From Pararhizobium sp. A13 (GTDB lineage Bacteria; Pseudomonadota; Alphaproteobacteria; Rhizobiales; Rhizobiaceae), in the NCBI RefSeq assembly GCF_040126305.1, contig NZ_CP149510.1, forward strand, positions 3,669,001 to 3,733,000: a stretch of 64,000 nucleotides of DNA. Reading direction: 5' to 3'. A program made the position numbers and the translations under genes. Positions 53,955-64,000 of this stretch are shown piece by piece. The notes below the pieces were generated by a model. That model made no database searches, was not told the DNA's origin, and saw only the letters and a list, made by a program, of their open reading frames with translations. The number at the start of each line of letters is the position of its first letter. The first letter of the stretch is position 1.

Positions 53955-53956
53955 GC

Positions 53957-54832
53957 TTACGCCACCTTTGCAAATTTTGCGGTTTTCGGCGTGAAAACCC
54001 TGTTATCGAGCAGTTTCGTGCTCCCGAAACGGACAAAAAGCAACAGAAGAACCGGCTTTTCGCCGATTTCCGTCACGGTATGCAGTGTTTCCGGATCGCG
54101 AAAGGCAACCACTTCCGGCCTTGCCAGAGGCTCCGAAGCGATGAAATCCGTGACTGCCTTTTCGAGTGCGGCGACATCCGTCAGCCCCCCTGCAATCAGC
54201 CTTTCGGCCTCGTCGAGCGCCTTGGGCACGATCGCGGCGGCAGCACGTTCCGCTGGCGTCAGGTAGACGTTGCGCGACGAGCAGGCGAGCCCATCGGCTT
54301 CGCGCACGGTGGTAACGCCAATGACCTCGACCGGCTGTGCCAGATCCTCGACCATGCGGCGAATGATCTGCAGCTGCTGAAAATCCTTCTCGCCGAAATA
54401 GGCACGGTCCGGCTGGACGATGTTGAAGAGCTTGGTAACGACCGTGGCGACACCGGCGAAATGGCCGGGCCGGACAGAGCCTTCGAGTTCGCTGCCGAGT
54501 GTGGGCACATCGACCACCGTTTCCATCGGTTGCGGATACATGTCGGAGACGCCGGGCGCGAAGAGGAAATCGGCGCCACCTTTAATGAGCATCGCCTGAT
54601 CGCGGGCGAGATCACGCGGATATTTCGCGAGGTCCTCGTTAACCCCAAACTGCAGCGGGTTGACGAAGAGGCTGACGACGACGATGTCGTTCGCCGCCCT
54701 CGCGCGGCTGACCAGTTCCATATGGCCGACATGCAGATAGCCCATGGTCGGCACCAGCCCGATGGTCTTTCCGGCCCGGCGATGGTCCGCCAGGCGCGCG
54801 CGCAGGTCTGCAATGCTGGTGATCGTTTCCAT
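53957..54832 (-). CDS. panC: Pantothenate synthetase
   Basis: Joins pantoate and beta-alanine with ATP. 291 residues starting [32 protein letters not shown] has the HxGH nucleotide motif and [12 protein letters not shown] matches the family. I start at 54832 with GGAGG nine bases upstream; the ATG at 54847 is an alternative. Operon with panB. panD is not in the window. Confidence 0.97.
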   Translation of the reverse strand: METITSIADLRARLADHRRAGKTIGLVPTMGYLHVGHMELVSRARAANDIVVVSLFVNPLQFGVNEDLAKYPRDLARDQAMLIKGGADFLFAPGVSDMYPQPMETVVDVPTLGSELEGSVRPGHFAGVATVVTKLFNIVQPDRAYFGEKDFQQLQIIRRMVEDLAQPVEVIGVTTVREADGLACSSRNVYLTPAERAAAAIVPKALDEAERLIAGGLTDVAALEKAVTDFIASEPLARPEVVAFRDPETLHTVTEIGEKPVLLLLFVRFGSTKLLDNRVFTPKTAKFAKVA

Positions 54833-55003
54833 CCCGGGATCCTCCAATCCGTCAAGGCTGCCGCCTTAGGCGTGGCGGCCGGCTCCTGCCGGACTTCACG
54901 AGGTTCCCCGCAAAATCCGGCGCGATTTCCCTAACGTGTGCAGTGCAAAAAGACAATTCAAGAATTGCCTGCCGGGAAATCGGTTCCCGGCGTGCCGGGA
55001 CAA

Positions 55004-55759
55004 TCATTTGCCGCGCATTTCCACCGTCTGCTCGATTGCACCGAAGATGGAATGTCCCGTCCGATCATTCATCTCGATGCGAAGGGTATCACCGACGGAA
55101 AGGGCGCAGGATGCCTTGCAGAGACCTGTGCCGACGATGCTGCCGGCCACCAATGCGCGAGTCGCTGCGGTTTTGGCGACGATGTCCGCCGCCTCCTTCC
55201 TGCCGACCTCACCGCCATCGAGGGCCTTGCCGTTGCGACGGACGAGCAGTGCCAGGTCGCCGGTATTCCAGCCCTCACCCAGCTCGTCAGGCGTGACGGC
55301 GACAGGAGAAAACGCCGCCGCCGCCGGCGCATTGCCAACCGAAACATCGCTGGCGAGCAGGATGAGAAGAACAGCGTCTTTTGCATCGGCGCTGGCTGCC
55401 TGCGCCTCGACATCATCGGTGATGACAGCGACCTGCGCGGTTACAGTGATATCGGATGCACCATCCGCAAGTGAAATAGAATCCCGTGGTCCGGAAAAAC
55501 CGCCGGAGCCGCCGGCCCAGAAGAAGGCGCGCGGCAACGGCGAAGCCGCATCATTCTCGTGAAACCGCATGGTCGGCTGCGAGCCGGTTTCTATACCGAT
55601 GGCGACCTGCGCAAGGCGCGGGGCGACATGGGCCCAGTCGTCCAACGCCGCCTGCAGCGTGCGGGCGATGTGGCCGACTTCCGAGCAGCGCGTGAGATCC
55701 CGCGATACCACGACGAGTTTTCCGTCACGGGTCGAATCCTTCAAGGTAGCAAGCTTCAT
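55004..55759 (-). CDS. Shortened fumarylacetoacetate hydrolase-like protein, metal site lost
   Basis: 251 residues. The ends match the FAH family of about 330 residues (MKLATLKDSTRDGKLVVVSR and LRIEMNDRTGHSIFGAIEQT) but two internal stretches of roughly 30 and 40 residues are missing. The segment that normally reads EAE-VAVIT, whose glutamates bind the metal, reads TAQVAVIT; a later Asp (ASDVSV) is kept. I compare with family members from memory. The reading frame is intact, so it may be a non-catalytic protein or a decaying copy. It lies alone after panC, same strand. Confidence 0.82.
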   Translation of the reverse strand: MKLATLKDSTRDGKLVVVSRDLTRCSEVGHIARTLQAALDDWAHVAPRLAQVAIGIETGSQPTMRFHENDAASPLPRAFFWAGGSGGFSGPRDSISLADGASDITVTAQVAVITDDVEAQAASADAKDAVLLILLASDVSVGNAPAAAAFSPVAVTPDELGEGWNTGDLALLVRRNGKALDGGEVGRKEAADIVAKTAATRALVAGSIVGTGLCKASCALSVGDTLRIEMNDRTGHSIFGAIEQTVEMRGK

Positions 55760-55925
55760 GGATGGGTGTTCCTCGGTTCCGTTCAAAAACGGCGGCTCTG
55801 CGGTCGCCTGCACCCATAGGACACTATTTGTCGGCGGGTGTCGCGTCGAATTTGCGCCATCGGTTGAGAAGGAAAATCCAGACGGCAATGCGCTCTCATC
55901 GCACATTGCCGTCTGGACATCGCAG

Positions 55926-56129
55926 TCAGCCGGACTTGACGAGGTTGAGCGCGGGCAGCGGGCCGCCGGGAAACTGGACGAGCTTGCCGCCGATGGCGAG
56001 CGCGCCGAGATCGATGCCGAAGAAACCAAGGTTTTCGATCAGGGCGGCGACATCGGCCTTCGCCGCAGCGTCATCACCCGAATAGAACAGCACGCGACGG
56101 CCACCCTCTTCCGTCGAGTCACCGGACAC
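55926..56129 (-). pseudogene. C-terminal remnant of an F420-type NADP oxidoreductase
   Basis: 67 residues (RVLFYSGDDAAAKADVAALI and LVQFPGGPLPALNL) that match the C-terminus of NAD(P)-binding, F420-dependent reductase-like proteins of about 200 residues. The N-terminal Rossmann domain is absent upstream: only about 200 nt remain before the GGDEF-EAL gene on the other strand, in which I see no GxGxxG motif. Another frame carries an unrelated stretch. I take it as a gene fragment. Confidence 0.65.
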
Positions 56130-56420
56130 CAGATGCGGCTATCACCATCGTCTCGGTTCCGGATGCTCTCGCCCATCTCGAAGGCGGCCGCCTCGAACGG
56201 TTCGCCGGCAGCCTCGGTTGAAGCCGTCATTATCCGGCTCCCTCTTCCAATGGCGCACAATAATACACGCGGTGCGTGTCATCCTTAAATCAAGCGCAAT
56301 TTCTTCAGCAGTTGATAACCGCTTTTCACTAGTCTGAGGCGCAAATTGGTCACGGCTCGGTTGATATCGGGCTGCTGCCAGTTGCAGCCTTTGCCGTTGA
56401 ACCGAACGCTGGGATTTGGA

Positions 56421-58622
56421 ATGGGCATGCACGAAGAGCCCGACGAGGATCGGATCGATGATATCGAGCGCGGCCGTTTGGAGGCGCTTTCTGGCCTCTG
56501 GATCGCCGGAACCGCGCCGGAGCGGCGGTTCGACGCGGTCGCGCAACTTGCCGCCGATCTCTTTGAAGCCCCGATGGCGTTCATCACGCTGATCGAGAAG
56601 GATCTCCAGCGCTTCAAGGCCATCGTCGGCGCCGGTCATCCCGATATCGCTCGCTCCGTCTCCTTCTGCACCCACACGATTGAGAGCGATGACACGTTTG
56701 TCATCCCCGACGCGCATGCCGACCCTCGTTTTACAGAGAACCCGCAGGTAATTGGAGCACCCTTCGTCCGTTTCTATGCCGGCGCGCCCCTTGTCACCAG
56801 GGACGGCTTTCGTATCGGCGCGCTATGCATCGCCGATACCGCACCGCGCCGCCGGTTCGACGCGCAGCAACAACAGGTGCTAAAACACCTTGCAAGCCTG
56901 GTGATGGAGCAGATGCACCTGCGCCAGGAAGAGATCGTTCGCTCGACGGTCCTCAATTTTTCCAACGCGACCGAACTGGCCTTCTTTTCGATCAACGCCG
57001 GCGGCCGCATCGAATTCGTCAATAGGGCGGCGCTACGCCTGTTCGGTTATGAACGGGGGGAAATGCTCGGCCAACCCATCGACATCATCATTCCCGATCG
57101 CCTTCGCGGCGCCCACAATGCCGGGTTGGCGCGGGTTCTGGCGGGGGGCAGCACAAGACTGATCGGCAAGACTGTGGAAGTCGTGGCACGCAAGCGCGAT
57201 GAAAGCGAAGTACCGATCGAGATTTCGCTTTCGCTCTGGAATGACGAGCGCGGCGTCGGTATGGGAGCAATCATTCGCGATATCTCGGAACGCCGGGAGC
57301 GGGATGCGCGGCTGCTCAGAATGGCAAACCAGGATACGCTGACCGGGCTCAGCAACCGCAACAGTTTTGAAAGCCTGCTTCAGGACGTGCTGTCCGCAAA
57401 TCATGGCGCGACCGTCGCCTTGGTCGATCTCGACGGCTTCAAGGATGTCAATGACAGTCTTGGCCATGCGGTCGGGGACGCGCTGCTGCAGGCCGTTGCG
57501 GTACGCCTGCCGGCGGTCCTGCCCGCCGGTGCCACAGTTGCCCGCTTCGGCGGCGACGAGTTTGCGATCCTCCTGCCGAAGGACACCCAAGCAACACAGG
57601 CCCTCGCGTCGATCGGTGCCGTTCTCTCGGCTTTCGAATCGCCTTTCGAGGTTGGCGGACACGTGTTTCAACTGGCTGTGAGCATCGGCCTCGCTCTTGC
57701 CCCGGACCATGGCGAGGACGCCGAAGAGCTGCTCGCCAGCGCCGATTTTGCGCTCTACAGGGCAAAGCAGGCCGGTGGCAGCACTATGCTGATGTTCGAT
57801 CCTGAGATGCGCAGTGATTCGCTCGCTCGACGGGCCACCCAGGATGAGCTGTTGCGCGCGCTGCAGAACGGCGAATTGGTGCTGCATTATCAGCCGCAGG
57901 TCTCCCTCGACACCGGCCATGTCTTCGGCATTGAGGCACTGATCCGCTGGCAGCATCCCGAGCGCGGATTGTTGTTTCCAGGCGCATTCCTCGCGGCGCT
58001 GGAATCGAGCTCGCTCGCCCTGCCGGTTGGCTGGTGGGTCCTCGACGAGGCCTGCCGGCAGGCGGCGGCATGGCAGGCGAAAGGCCTTCCCCCGATCAAG
58101 GTCAGCGTCAACCTCTTCGCTGCCCAATATCGCGCCGGCACGCTTGTTCAGCATGTCGTCGATGCGCTTGCCGCACACCGGCTTCATCCTTCGGCGCTCG
58201 GCCTCGAGGTGACGGAAACAATTGCGCTGCTCAACGAAGATCATGCCTTTGCAGCCATGCGCACGCTGCGCGAACTCGGCGTCGACATCGCTTTCGATGA
58301 TTTCGGCACGGGCTACGCATCGCTGAGTTCCCTGCAACGCTTCCCGCTGACGACGCTCAAGATCGACCGGAGTTTCATCGGCGACTTGCTTTCAAATCCG
58401 CATGACGCCGCCATCACCCGGGCCCTATTGATGATGGGCAACGAGCTCGGACTGAAAACCATCGCCGAAGGTATCGAGACGGAAGAACAGGAAATCGCGC
58501 TTCGGCTGCTCGGCTGCAAGGCCGGCCAGGGCTACCGATACGGAAAGGCGCTGCCCGCCGACGAGGCCGAGATGCTGTTGGCGGCCTCGTCCGCCGATCA
58601 ATGTGCGAAGCGGACAGCCTAG
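56421..58622 (+). CDS. GAF-PAS-GGDEF-EAL cyclic di-GMP protein
   Basis: 733 residues, no membrane helix. A GAF domain covers about 30-165 (FITLIEKDLQRFKAIVG; FYAGAPLVTRDGFRIGALCI), PAS about 180-295, GGDEF about 305-460 with intact RFGGDEFAIL, and EAL about 480-725 with GIEALIRWQHPE and DDFGTGYASLSSL. Both the synthase and phosphodiesterase motifs look complete, so either activity is possible. I start at ATG 56421; a second ATG lies at 56427. The stop is nine bases from the ligA stop. Confidence 0.94.
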   Translation: MGMHEEPDEDRIDDIERGRLEALSGLWIAGTAPERRFDAVAQLAADLFEAPMAFITLIEKDLQRFKAIVGAGHPDIARSVSFCTHTIESDDTFVIPDAHADPRFTENPQVIGAPFVRFYAGAPLVTRDGFRIGALCIADTAPRRRFDAQQQQVLKHLASLVMEQMHLRQEEIVRSTVLNFSNATELAFFSINAGGRIEFVNRAALRLFGYERGEMLGQPIDIIIPDRLRGAHNAGLARVLAGGSTRLIGKTVEVVARKRDESEVPIEISLSLWNDERGVGMGAIIRDISERRERDARLLRMANQDTLTGLSNRNSFESLLQDVLSANHGATVALVDLDGFKDVNDSLGHAVGDALLQAVAVRLPAVLPAGATVARFGGDEFAILLPKDTQATQALASIGAVLSAFESPFEVGGHVFQLAVSIGLALAPDHGEDAEELLASADFALYRAKQAGGSTMLMFDPEMRSDSLARRATQDELLRALQNGELVLHYQPQVSLDTGHVFGIEALIRWQHPERGLLFPGAFLAALESSSLALPVGWWVLDEACRQAAAWQAKGLPPIKVSVNLFAAQYRAGTLVQHVVDALAAHRLHPSALGLEVTETIALLNEDHAFAAMRTLRELGVDIAFDDFGTGYASLSSLQRFPLTTLKIDRSFIGDLLSNPHDAAITRALLMMGNELGLKTIAEGIETEEQEIALRLLGCKAGQGYRYGKALPADEAEMLLAASSADQCAKRTA

Positions 58623-58631
58623 CGACGACGG

Positions 58632-60818
<2,187 letters not shown>

Positions 60819-60853
60819 TTAGAGAAATTTCGAGGAATGGGAAGATGTTGAAA

Positions 60854-60971
60854 CCCACCTCCCTTGAGGGGGAGGTCGCGCGGAACGCGCGGGTGGGGTG
60901 ATCCATTGGGCCGCTCGAAAGTCACCCCACCCCGGAGCTTCGCTCCGACCCTCCCCCTCAAGGGGAGGGTG
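60854..60971. repeat. Composite palindromic repeat between recN and ligA
   Basis: Outer arms (60854-60877 and about 60947-60971) pair with small gaps; each has CTCCC-TTGAG-GGGGAGG symmetry. Inside are a CGCGCGGAACGCGCG hairpin, an exact GGTGGGGTGA/TCACCCCACC pair, and CGGAGCTTCGCTCCG. The element starts four bases after the recN stop and fills the gap to ligA. It has the same style as the one in uvrD. Confidence 0.88.
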
Positions 60972-60975
60972 AAAA

Positions 60976-62649
60976 CTACACGTTCCCGGCCAGCAGCCTT
61001 ACTGCCGCCGCCCTCGCCTCGTCGGTCACGGAGGCGCCGGCGAGCATACGGGCGATTTCCTCGGTGCGGGCCCTGTCGTCCATGCGGGCGACGCGGGTGG
61101 CGATGGCTTCGGATTTTTCCGCCGATGGCCCCTTGGAGATGAGCAGATGCGTCGCGGCGCGGGCTGCCACCTGCGGGGCGTGGGTCACGGAGAGCACCTG
61201 CACGTTCTTCGACAGACGCTTCAACCGCTGGCCGATGGCATCCGCCACGGCGCCACCGACGCCGGTATCGATTTCATCGAAGACCAGGGTCGGCGCTGAA
61301 CCACGATCGGCAAGCGCCACCTTCAGCGCCAAAAGGAAGCGCGAGAGCTCGCCGCCCGAAGCCACTTTCATGATCGGACCCGGGCGCGTCCCCGGGTTGG
61401 TCTGCACGTGGAACTCGACCACATCGATGCCGTCTGCCGTGGCGGCGTCCGGGTCGGAGGTGACCTCCACCATGAACCGGGCCCGCTCCAGCTTCAAGGC
61501 CGGAAGCTCGGCCATGACGGCCTCGGAAAGCGCCGTCGCAGTGTTGTGGCGCTTGGCCGAGAGTGCGGCGGCGGCGGCATCAAAGGCGCGCTTGGCGAGG
61601 CCAAGCTGCGCGTCGAGCTGCTTCAGCTTCTCCTCGCCGGCATCGAGATCGGCAAGGTCAGAAATCATCCTGACGGCGAGAGCGGGAAGCGCCGTCACCG
61701 GCACGGAATATTTGCGGGCGGCGGCCCTGAGTGCAAACAGGCGTTCCTCGACGCGCTCCAGTTCCTTCGGATCGTATTCGGTTTTCCGAAGCGCCGCCTC
61801 GATCGCCATCTGCGCATCGGAGAGATGGTTGAGCGCCGCGTCGAGATACTCGACCGTCTCTTCGAGAAGCCCCGGCGCCTCATGGCTCTTGCGCTCCAAC
61901 CGACGCACCAGCGAGGCAATCAGCGGAACCGGCGAGGCATTGCCGTTGAGGAACTCGCTCGCCTCGTTGATATCAACGGCGATGCGCTCGGCCTTCATCA
62001 TCCGCGAGCGGCGTTCGGCGAGATCGTCCTCCTCGCCATCCTGCGGCGAGAGGGTCTCCAGTTCATCCACCGACGAGCGCAAATAGTCGGCTTCGCGGGC
62101 GGCCTCCTCGACCTTCTCGCGGTGCTTCTTCAGCGTACGCTCGGCATCCTTCCAGACGCGGTGGAGACCCGCCACATTCTCCGCCTCGTCGGCAAGACCG
62201 CCGAAGGCATCGAGCAACGTGCGGTGGGCATGAGTATCGACGAGAGCGCGGTCGTCGTGCTGGCCGTGGATTTCGACGAGCAGCTGCCCTGCCTGGCGCA
62301 TCAGCTGGACGGAAACGGGCTGGTCGTTGACATAGGCCTTGGTGCGGCCATCAGCCGATTGCACCCGGCGGAAAATCAGGTCGCCGTCGTCGTCGATGCC
62401 GTTTTCGCGGATCATGATGCGGGCGGGATGGCTCATGCCGACATCGAAGACGGCCGTCACCTGCCCCTTGTCGCCGCCGTGGCGGACCAGCGAACCGTCA
62501 CCGCGACCACCGAGCGCGAGCGAGAGACTGTCAAGCAGGATCGATTTTCCGGCACCGGTTTCCCCGGTCAGAACGGACAAGCCGGCGTCGAAGGACAGAT
62601 CAAGCCGTTCGATCAGGACGATATCGCGGATCGAAATCTGTGAAAGCAT
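60976..62649 (-). CDS. recN: DNA repair protein RecN
   Basis: An SMC-like ATPase for double-strand break repair. 557 residues; Walker A GETGAGKS (29-36), ABC signature in VASGGELSRFLLALKVAL near 440, Walker B in LVFDEIDTGVGG, and a coiled coil between (about 150-350). Between bamD and ligA in the order usual for Rhizobiales. Confidence 0.97.
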   Translation of the reverse strand: MLSQISIRDIVLIERLDLSFDAGLSVLTGETGAGKSILLDSLSLALGGRGDGSLVRHGGDKGQVTAVFDVGMSHPARIMIRENGIDDDGDLIFRRVQSADGRTKAYVNDQPVSVQLMRQAGQLLVEIHGQHDDRALVDTHAHRTLLDAFGGLADEAENVAGLHRVWKDAERTLKKHREKVEEAAREADYLRSSVDELETLSPQDGEEDDLAERRSRMMKAERIAVDINEASEFLNGNASPVPLIASLVRRLERKSHEAPGLLEETVEYLDAALNHLSDAQMAIEAALRKTEYDPKELERVEERLFALRAAARKYSVPVTALPALAVRMISDLADLDAGEEKLKQLDAQLGLAKRAFDAAAAALSAKRHNTATALSEAVMAELPALKLERARFMVEVTSDPDAATADGIDVVEFHVQTNPGTRPGPIMKVASGGELSRFLLALKVALADRGSAPTLVFDEIDTGVGGAVADAIGQRLKRLSKNVQVLSVTHAPQVAARAATHLLISKGPSAEKSEAIATRVARMDDRARTEEIARMLAGASVTDEARAAAVRLLAGNV

Positions 62650-62685
62650 CCTGTTTCAAATCTCTTCGCCTAGGTCTTTGTTTTC

Positions 62686-62734
62686 ATGCATGTCGTTGTC
62701 CCAAAACCGCTATGCACTTCTGGGCGACATGCAT
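62686..62734. repeat. Dispersed ATGCATGTCG-type palindrome
   Basis: ATGCATGTCG at the left end and CGACATGCAT at the right are perfect arms; an inner CCCA/TGGG pair adds to them. I recall such about 45-bp palindromes scattered through rhizobial genomes. The right end shares one base with the bamD stop. Confidence 0.75.
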
Positions 62735-63600
62735 CAAGCGCCCAGAAGCTTCTTGCCCGCGCGCGAAATCCACGAATTGCCGCTTTCGCGCGGCTCAAGA
62801 CCGCCGGTCTGCAGGAGCTTGTAAGAATCGGCGTACCACTGGCTATCCGGATAGTTGTGGCCGAGAACCGCCGCCGCCGTCTGCGCTTCGCTGGTGATGC
62901 CCATGGCGAAATAGCTTTCGACAAGCCGCGACAGGGCTTCTTCCACCTGGTTGGTGTTCGGATATTGTTCGACCACGGTGCGGAAACGCGTTACGGCAGC
63001 AAGATATTCCTTGCGCTCGAGATAGTAGCGGCCGACCTGCATTTCCTTGCCGGCGAGCTGGTCCTTGGCAAACCGGATCTTGGCCTCGGCATCCTCGACA
63101 TAGTCCGAATCCGGATATTTGGTCACGACAGCCTGCATCGCCTCGATGGTCTTCATCGCCGGCTTCTGGTCCTGCGTCACTGCCGGAATCTGCTTCGAAT
63201 AGGCAAGGCCGACGATGTACTGCGCATAGGCCGCGTCTTCGGATTCTGGATAAAGATTGAGATAGCGGCTCGCGCCGTTGATGGCGTCCTGGTACTGGCC
63301 GTTGCGGTAGTTGACGAAGGACCGCATCACCAGCGCCTTGCGGGCATATTCCGAGAAGGGATGCTGCTGGTCGATCGCATCGAACTTGCGCGCCGCTTCC
63401 GTCGTCTTGCCGGCATTAAGGTTGGCAAGACCCTGATTGTAGAGGACTTCCGGCGGATCCGTTTCCGCGGTGAGCTTGGTGATATCAATGTCGGGATCGT
63501 TCTGGCAGGCGCTCACCAGCACACTGGTCGCGGAAGCCGCAAGCGCGATGACGGCAACACGCGCCATCTTCTTCAATTCAAACTGGCCTGCAAATACCAT
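62734..63600 (-). CDS. bamD: Outer membrane assembly lipoprotein BamD
   Basis: An essential BAM complex lipoprotein. 288 residues; signal and lipobox (SVLVSAC, Cys32), followed by TPR-like helices ([40 protein letters not shown]). The start is at 63600, with an in-frame ATG 12 codons later. Follows lpxC and precedes recN, the standard alphaproteobacterial order. Confidence 0.96.
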   Translation of the reverse strand: MVFAGQFELKKMARVAVIALAASATSVLVSACQNDPDIDITKLTAETDPPEVLYNQGLANLNAGKTTEAARKFDAIDQQHPFSEYARKALVMRSFVNYRNGQYQDAINGASRYLNLYPESEDAAYAQYIVGLAYSKQIPAVTQDQKPAMKTIEAMQAVVTKYPDSDYVEDAEAKIRFAKDQLAGKEMQVGRYYLERKEYLAAVTRFRTVVEQYPNTNQVEEALSRLVESYFAMGITSEAQTAAAVLGHNYPDSQWYADSYKLLQTGGLEPRESGNSWISRAGKKLLGA

Positions 63601-63726
63601 TCGTAAATCCCAACTCGCACAGCGGTAAGAATACCGCCGCCTATGAACCGCGTTTTAGATCAAGATGCAACACGACCGCAACGTCATGATGATCGATTAA
63701 CGCAATTTTGTGGCGGCGGGATCATG

Positions 63727-63752
63727 AAAAAGCCGGTCAAAAGACCGGCTTT
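63727..63752 (-). terminator. Intrinsic terminator of lpxC
   Basis: Arms AAAGCCGGTC and GACCGGCTTT around TTTT, then T-rich tail on the minus strand. It lies 49 nt after the lpxC stop, so bamD has its own promoter or depends on readthrough. Confidence 0.85.
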
Positions 63753-63800
63753 GGCAAAGATCAGCACTGGTTTTCCGGCTCCGGAAGACCCGAATCTGAC

Positions 63801-64000
63801 TTATGGAGCGTTGACGGCGATGACCTCGCGAGCGGTCACGCGCTGGCGACGCGTTGCAGCCTCGACGATTTCGTAGGCCGTCGGATCGCTCATCAGCGCC
63901 TTCAGCGCATTCGCGTTCATCTTGTGGCCACCGCGATAGGAACGATAGCAGCCGATGAACGGCGCGCCGGCCAGAGCCAGGTCGCCCACCGCGTCCAGCG
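63801..64000 (-). CDS. lpxC: UDP-3-O-acyl-N-acetylglucosamine deacetylase, C-terminal part
   Basis: The first committed enzyme of lipid A synthesis, a zinc amidase. Only about 65 C-terminal codons lie in the window: DAVGDLALAGAPFIGCYRSY, then GGHKMNANALKAL with the last-domain His that takes part in catalysis. The rest lies to the right; ftsZ usually follows there in related genomes. Confidence 0.93.
   Translation of the reverse strand, partial: LDAVGDLALAGAPFIGCYRSYRGGHKMNANALKALMSDPTAYEIVEAATRRQRVTAREVIAVNAP

Noticed and set aside
56039..56260. Minus-strand frame upstream of the F420 reductase remnant as its N-terminus
   Set aside because: It runs in another frame, lacks the GxGxxG nucleotide motif and looks unrelated to the family.

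Overview
The window reads as a piece of chromosome from an alphaproteobacterium of the order Rhizobiales, most likely family Rhizobiaceae. The signs are high GC with dense coding on both strands, a circularly permuted two-piece tmRNA with tag ANDNYAEARLAA, the lpxC-bamD-recN-ligA order, the thyA-folA-hflKC-degP order, an NWEEF receptor tail for CheR, and palindromic repeats of the rhizobial type. No phage, integrase, transposase, CRISPR array, rRNA or tRNA gene was seen. Most of the content is core genome.

Layout. 1-3.5 kb: the start of a cobalt-type nitrile hydratase alpha gene behind a DUF4239 membrane protein and a LysE exporter, then an aldo/keto reductase and a small secreted protein. 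3.5-6.1 kb: ilvI-ilvH behind an apparent attenuator (promoter, an 18-codon leader peptide rich in Ile/Val/Leu, intrinsic terminator). 6.2-10.7 kb: a HerA-type ATPase, miaA and serB diverging from adjacent start codons, and a GNAT acetyltransferase. 10.8-17.7 kb: thyA, a GST, folA, hflK, hflC, DUF2065, an ACT protein and degP, all leftward. 17.8-19.4 kb: tmRNA, the ClpXP adaptor sspB, a DUF4169 protein and a ribbon-helix-helix protein. 19.5-29.4 kb: a giant AsmA protein, a D-lactate/glycolate oxidase and an RND efflux pump. 29.6-34.5 kb: an AhpD-like protein, uvrD carrying an in-frame palindromic repeat, and lrp diverging from azlCD. 34.5-35.1 kb: a hairpin-rich gap with no gene. 35.1-48.99 kb: signalling and envelope genes (CHASE2 cyclase, FecR protein, DUF2778 protein, diguanylate cyclase, receptor with cheW), plus creA, pncA, a Sco protein, an FAD monooxygenase and prmA. 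49.4-58.6 kb: an anchored hypothetical protein, aminopeptidase P, a second azlCD, panB-panC, a shortened FAH paralogue, a gene remnant, and a GAF-PAS-GGDEF-EAL protein. 58.6-64 kb: ligA, recN, bamD and the end of lpxC.

Genes that plausibly work together: ilvIH with its leader and the two branched-chain amino acid exporters (one next to an Lrp regulator); tmRNA with SspB in ribosome rescue and degradation of tagged proteins; HflKC with DegP in membrane and periplasmic protein quality control; thymidylate synthase with dihydrofolate reductase; and several nucleotide second-messenger enzymes.

The observations I would look at first are the palindromic repeat read in frame inside uvrD between helicase motifs II and III, the probably leaderless ilv leader peptide, the SspB-tail-like motif at the N-terminus of the DUF4169 protein next to sspB, the FAH paralogue that has lost its metal-binding glutamates, and the unexplained structured gap at 34.6-34.9 kb. 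None of these amounts to proof of a new system.
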